NCBI GenBank assembly: GCA_019636625.1
Contig: JAHBXE010000015.1
Span: forward strand, 1 to 64,000
Length of the DNA: 64,000 bases
Reading direction: 5' to 3'
Source: Phycisphaeraceae bacterium
Lineage (GTDB): Bacteria; Planctomycetota; Phycisphaerae; Phycisphaerales; UBA1924
Shown here: piece by piece, positions 61,519-64,000 of the stretch
Position numbering within the stretch: the stretch's first letter is position 1
How the letters are laid out: each line of letters begins with the position of its first letter
The notes under the pieces: model-generated
Database searches by the model: none
What the model was told of the DNA's origin: nothing
The model's input: the letters and a program-made list of their open reading frames with translations, nothing else
Made by a program: the position numbers and the translations under genes

Positions 61519-62466
61519 CTACTTGGCGACCTTCCCGGATCTCGTCTGAGATCTGATCCGTTCCATCCCTCCAGACTGTGGAAAACTCGTGGGTTTCTGC
61601 TTTGGCCGAATCGGCTGACACGCCGGGCAGTAGACCGTAGTTCGCTGGGCGATGGTGGCGGATTTCAGCGTTTTCCCGCACGTCAAGCACGGTTGTCCTC
61701 CGCGTCCGTAGACCCGATGCAGCGTCTGGGCCTCTCCGGGTGCTCCAGAGGCATCCCGGTAGTCGCGAAGGGTGCTGCCTCGGGCGGAAATCGCGGCGGC
61801 GAGGATGGACCTGATGGCCGCGGCGAGGAGAGACCATTCGTGGGCGCGAATGGAGTTGCCCGGTCGTCGGGGATTGATGGCGGCGCGATGCAGCGCCTCA
61901 TCGGCGTAGATGTTCCCCACACCGGCGAGCACCGTTTGATCAAGGAGGACCGCCTTGATGCAGCTCGTGGATGATCCGGCGTTGGCGGCGAGGGCCTCGT
62001 CGGAGATGGAGAGCGCATCGGGTCCGAGCGCGGCCCAGTGGGCATTCAGGCCCGAGTGACTGGGAAGGAAGCGGAGGCCACCGAATCGGCGGGGGTCGTG
62101 AAACAGCAGCTCGCGGTTGTCGTCGAGAACCCAGCGGAGGTGCACGTGCGCGCCGGGGGCGCCGTTGTTGAGAAGCAGGCCGCCGGTCATGCCGAGTTGA
62201 ACGATCAAGCAGCGGCCATCGGCGCTCAGGATGGCCATCTGCTTCCCATGCCGACGGAGCGCCTGGATCCGTGCGCCGACAAGCAGGTGCGTCGGCGCGG
62301 CGGGCTGGGGGCGGCGCATCGAGCGGGAGCGGGAGAAGCCGGCCGGCGGGTCGCCGGGGAGGATCAGGATGTCGCGCCGGTGGAGCGTGGCGGTGGTAAA
62401 CGTGCGGCCCAGGAGGAGGGGCTCCAAGCTCTGGCGGAGGGTTTCAACCTCGGGCAGTTCGGGCAC
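61519..62466 (-). CDS. mutM: DNA-formamidopyrimidine glycosylase (Fpg/MutM)
   Basis: A base-excision repair enzyme (315 residues) that removes oxidised guanine and nicks at the site. The N-terminal Pro (after the start Val/Met) and Glu of MPELPEVETLRQSLEP are the catalytic residues. RRHGKQMAIL supplies the DNA-binding Lys, and LLDQTVLAGVGNIYADEALHRA is diagnostic. The C-terminal zinc finger is CLTCGKTLKSATIAQRTTVYCPACQ with all four Cys. About 25 extra residues follow it. A GTG start at 62466 has TACACT 6 bases upstream, so a leaderless mRNA is likely, though it may also be read with tadA (18 bases away). Confidence 0.94.
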   Translation of the reverse strand: MPELPEVETLRQSLEPLLLGRTFTTATLHRRDILILPGDPPAGFSRSRSMRRPQPAAPTHLLVGARIQALRRHGKQMAILSADGRCLIVQLGMTGGLLLNNGAPGAHVHLRWVLDDNRELLFHDPRRFGGLRFLPSHSGLNAHWAALGPDALSISDEALAANAGSSTSCIKAVLLDQTVLAGVGNIYADEALHRAAINPRRPGNSIRAHEWSLLAAAIRSILAAAISARGSTLRDYRDASGAPGEAQTLHRVYGRGGQPCLTCGKTLKSATIAQRTTVYCPACQPIRPKQKPTSFPQSGGMERIRSQTRSGKVAK

Positions 62467-62472
62467 AGCGCG

Positions 62473-62478
62473 AGTGTA
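62473..62478 (-). promoter_or_regulatory. Putative -10 element of leaderless mutM
   Basis: On the leftward strand TACACT is followed by 6 bases and the GTG of mutM. It sits partly in the short gap after tadA. No ribosome site is present. Confidence 0.4.
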
Positions 62479-62484
62479 CGGCGG

Positions 62485-64000
<1,516 letters not shown>

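Overview
The window is high-GC DNA (except for lower-GC patches near 25.7 kb, 54.4-55.5 kb and just downstream of dnaA). It fits a planctomycete, most likely class Phycisphaerae. The strongest clues are secreted proteins ending in paired Cys-containing dockerin-like repeats (core NDFQCFLNKYA, the 'GC-type dockerin' seen in Phycisphaerae), membrane proteins with a C-terminal CxxCxY...CPECG zinc ribbon, a TatC with a long extra loop, DUF1572/DUF5658/DUF418 proteins and a deoxyhypusine-synthase-like protein. These assignments rest on reading motifs; no database was searched.

Layout. 0-2.1 kb: two overlapping RCC1 beta-propeller genes, the second with dockerin repeats. 2.1-5.3 kb: a lipoprotein, a tRNA-dihydrouridine synthase, a membrane protein and a DinB-like protein. 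5.6-13.5 kb: arginine decarboxylase (speA), an OPT transporter with a small membrane partner, an unknown protein and a deoxyhypusine/homospermidine synthase homologue. 13.5-16.4 kb: a tandem family of small membrane proteins with zinc ribbons. 16.5-25.7 kb: an esterase, two end-to-end M32 carboxypeptidases, an ATP-grasp-like protein, a 2-hydroxyacid dehydrogenase, a DUF418 protein and a DUF2089 regulator with a small membrane partner. 25.8-30.1 kb: a 1451-residue PQQ-type propeller protein. 30.3-35.7 kb: a DUF5658 protein, an LEA-like lipoprotein, Nif3, ispE, a ROK kinase and an M28 peptidase.

35.7-44.8 kb is the most distinctive part: a FlgM anti-sigma factor, two envelope proteins, then a tight operon with a 1266-residue motility-associated glycosyltransferase fusion and neuA, neuB and neuC homologues. 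The three small enzymes make a complete route from UDP-GlcNAc to a CMP-nonulosonate, and the large protein is the probable transferase that puts the sugar on flagellin. Its C-terminal third looks like a radical-SAM/SPASM protein whose cluster cysteines are gone.

45-55.2 kb: an HDOD protein, surE, a Kelch-type and a second dockerin-bearing secreted protein, gatC-gatA, another zinc-ribbon protein, a TPR-like protein and a cysteine-rich secreted orphan. 55.5-64 kb: an S9 peptidase, a TVP38-like membrane protein, a metallo-beta-lactamase-fold protein, dnaA with a consensus-like promoter and a probable oriC just downstream, then a leftward mutM-tadA-tatC group running off the right edge.

Across the window many first genes of transcription units have no Shine-Dalgarno sequence but carry a -10-like TANNNT hexamer 5-8 bases before the start codon, which suggests widespread leaderless mRNAs. 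Others have a normal GGAG-type site. Several hairpin terminators lie inside or overlap coding ends. I saw no rRNA, tRNA, CRISPR array or insertion sequence.
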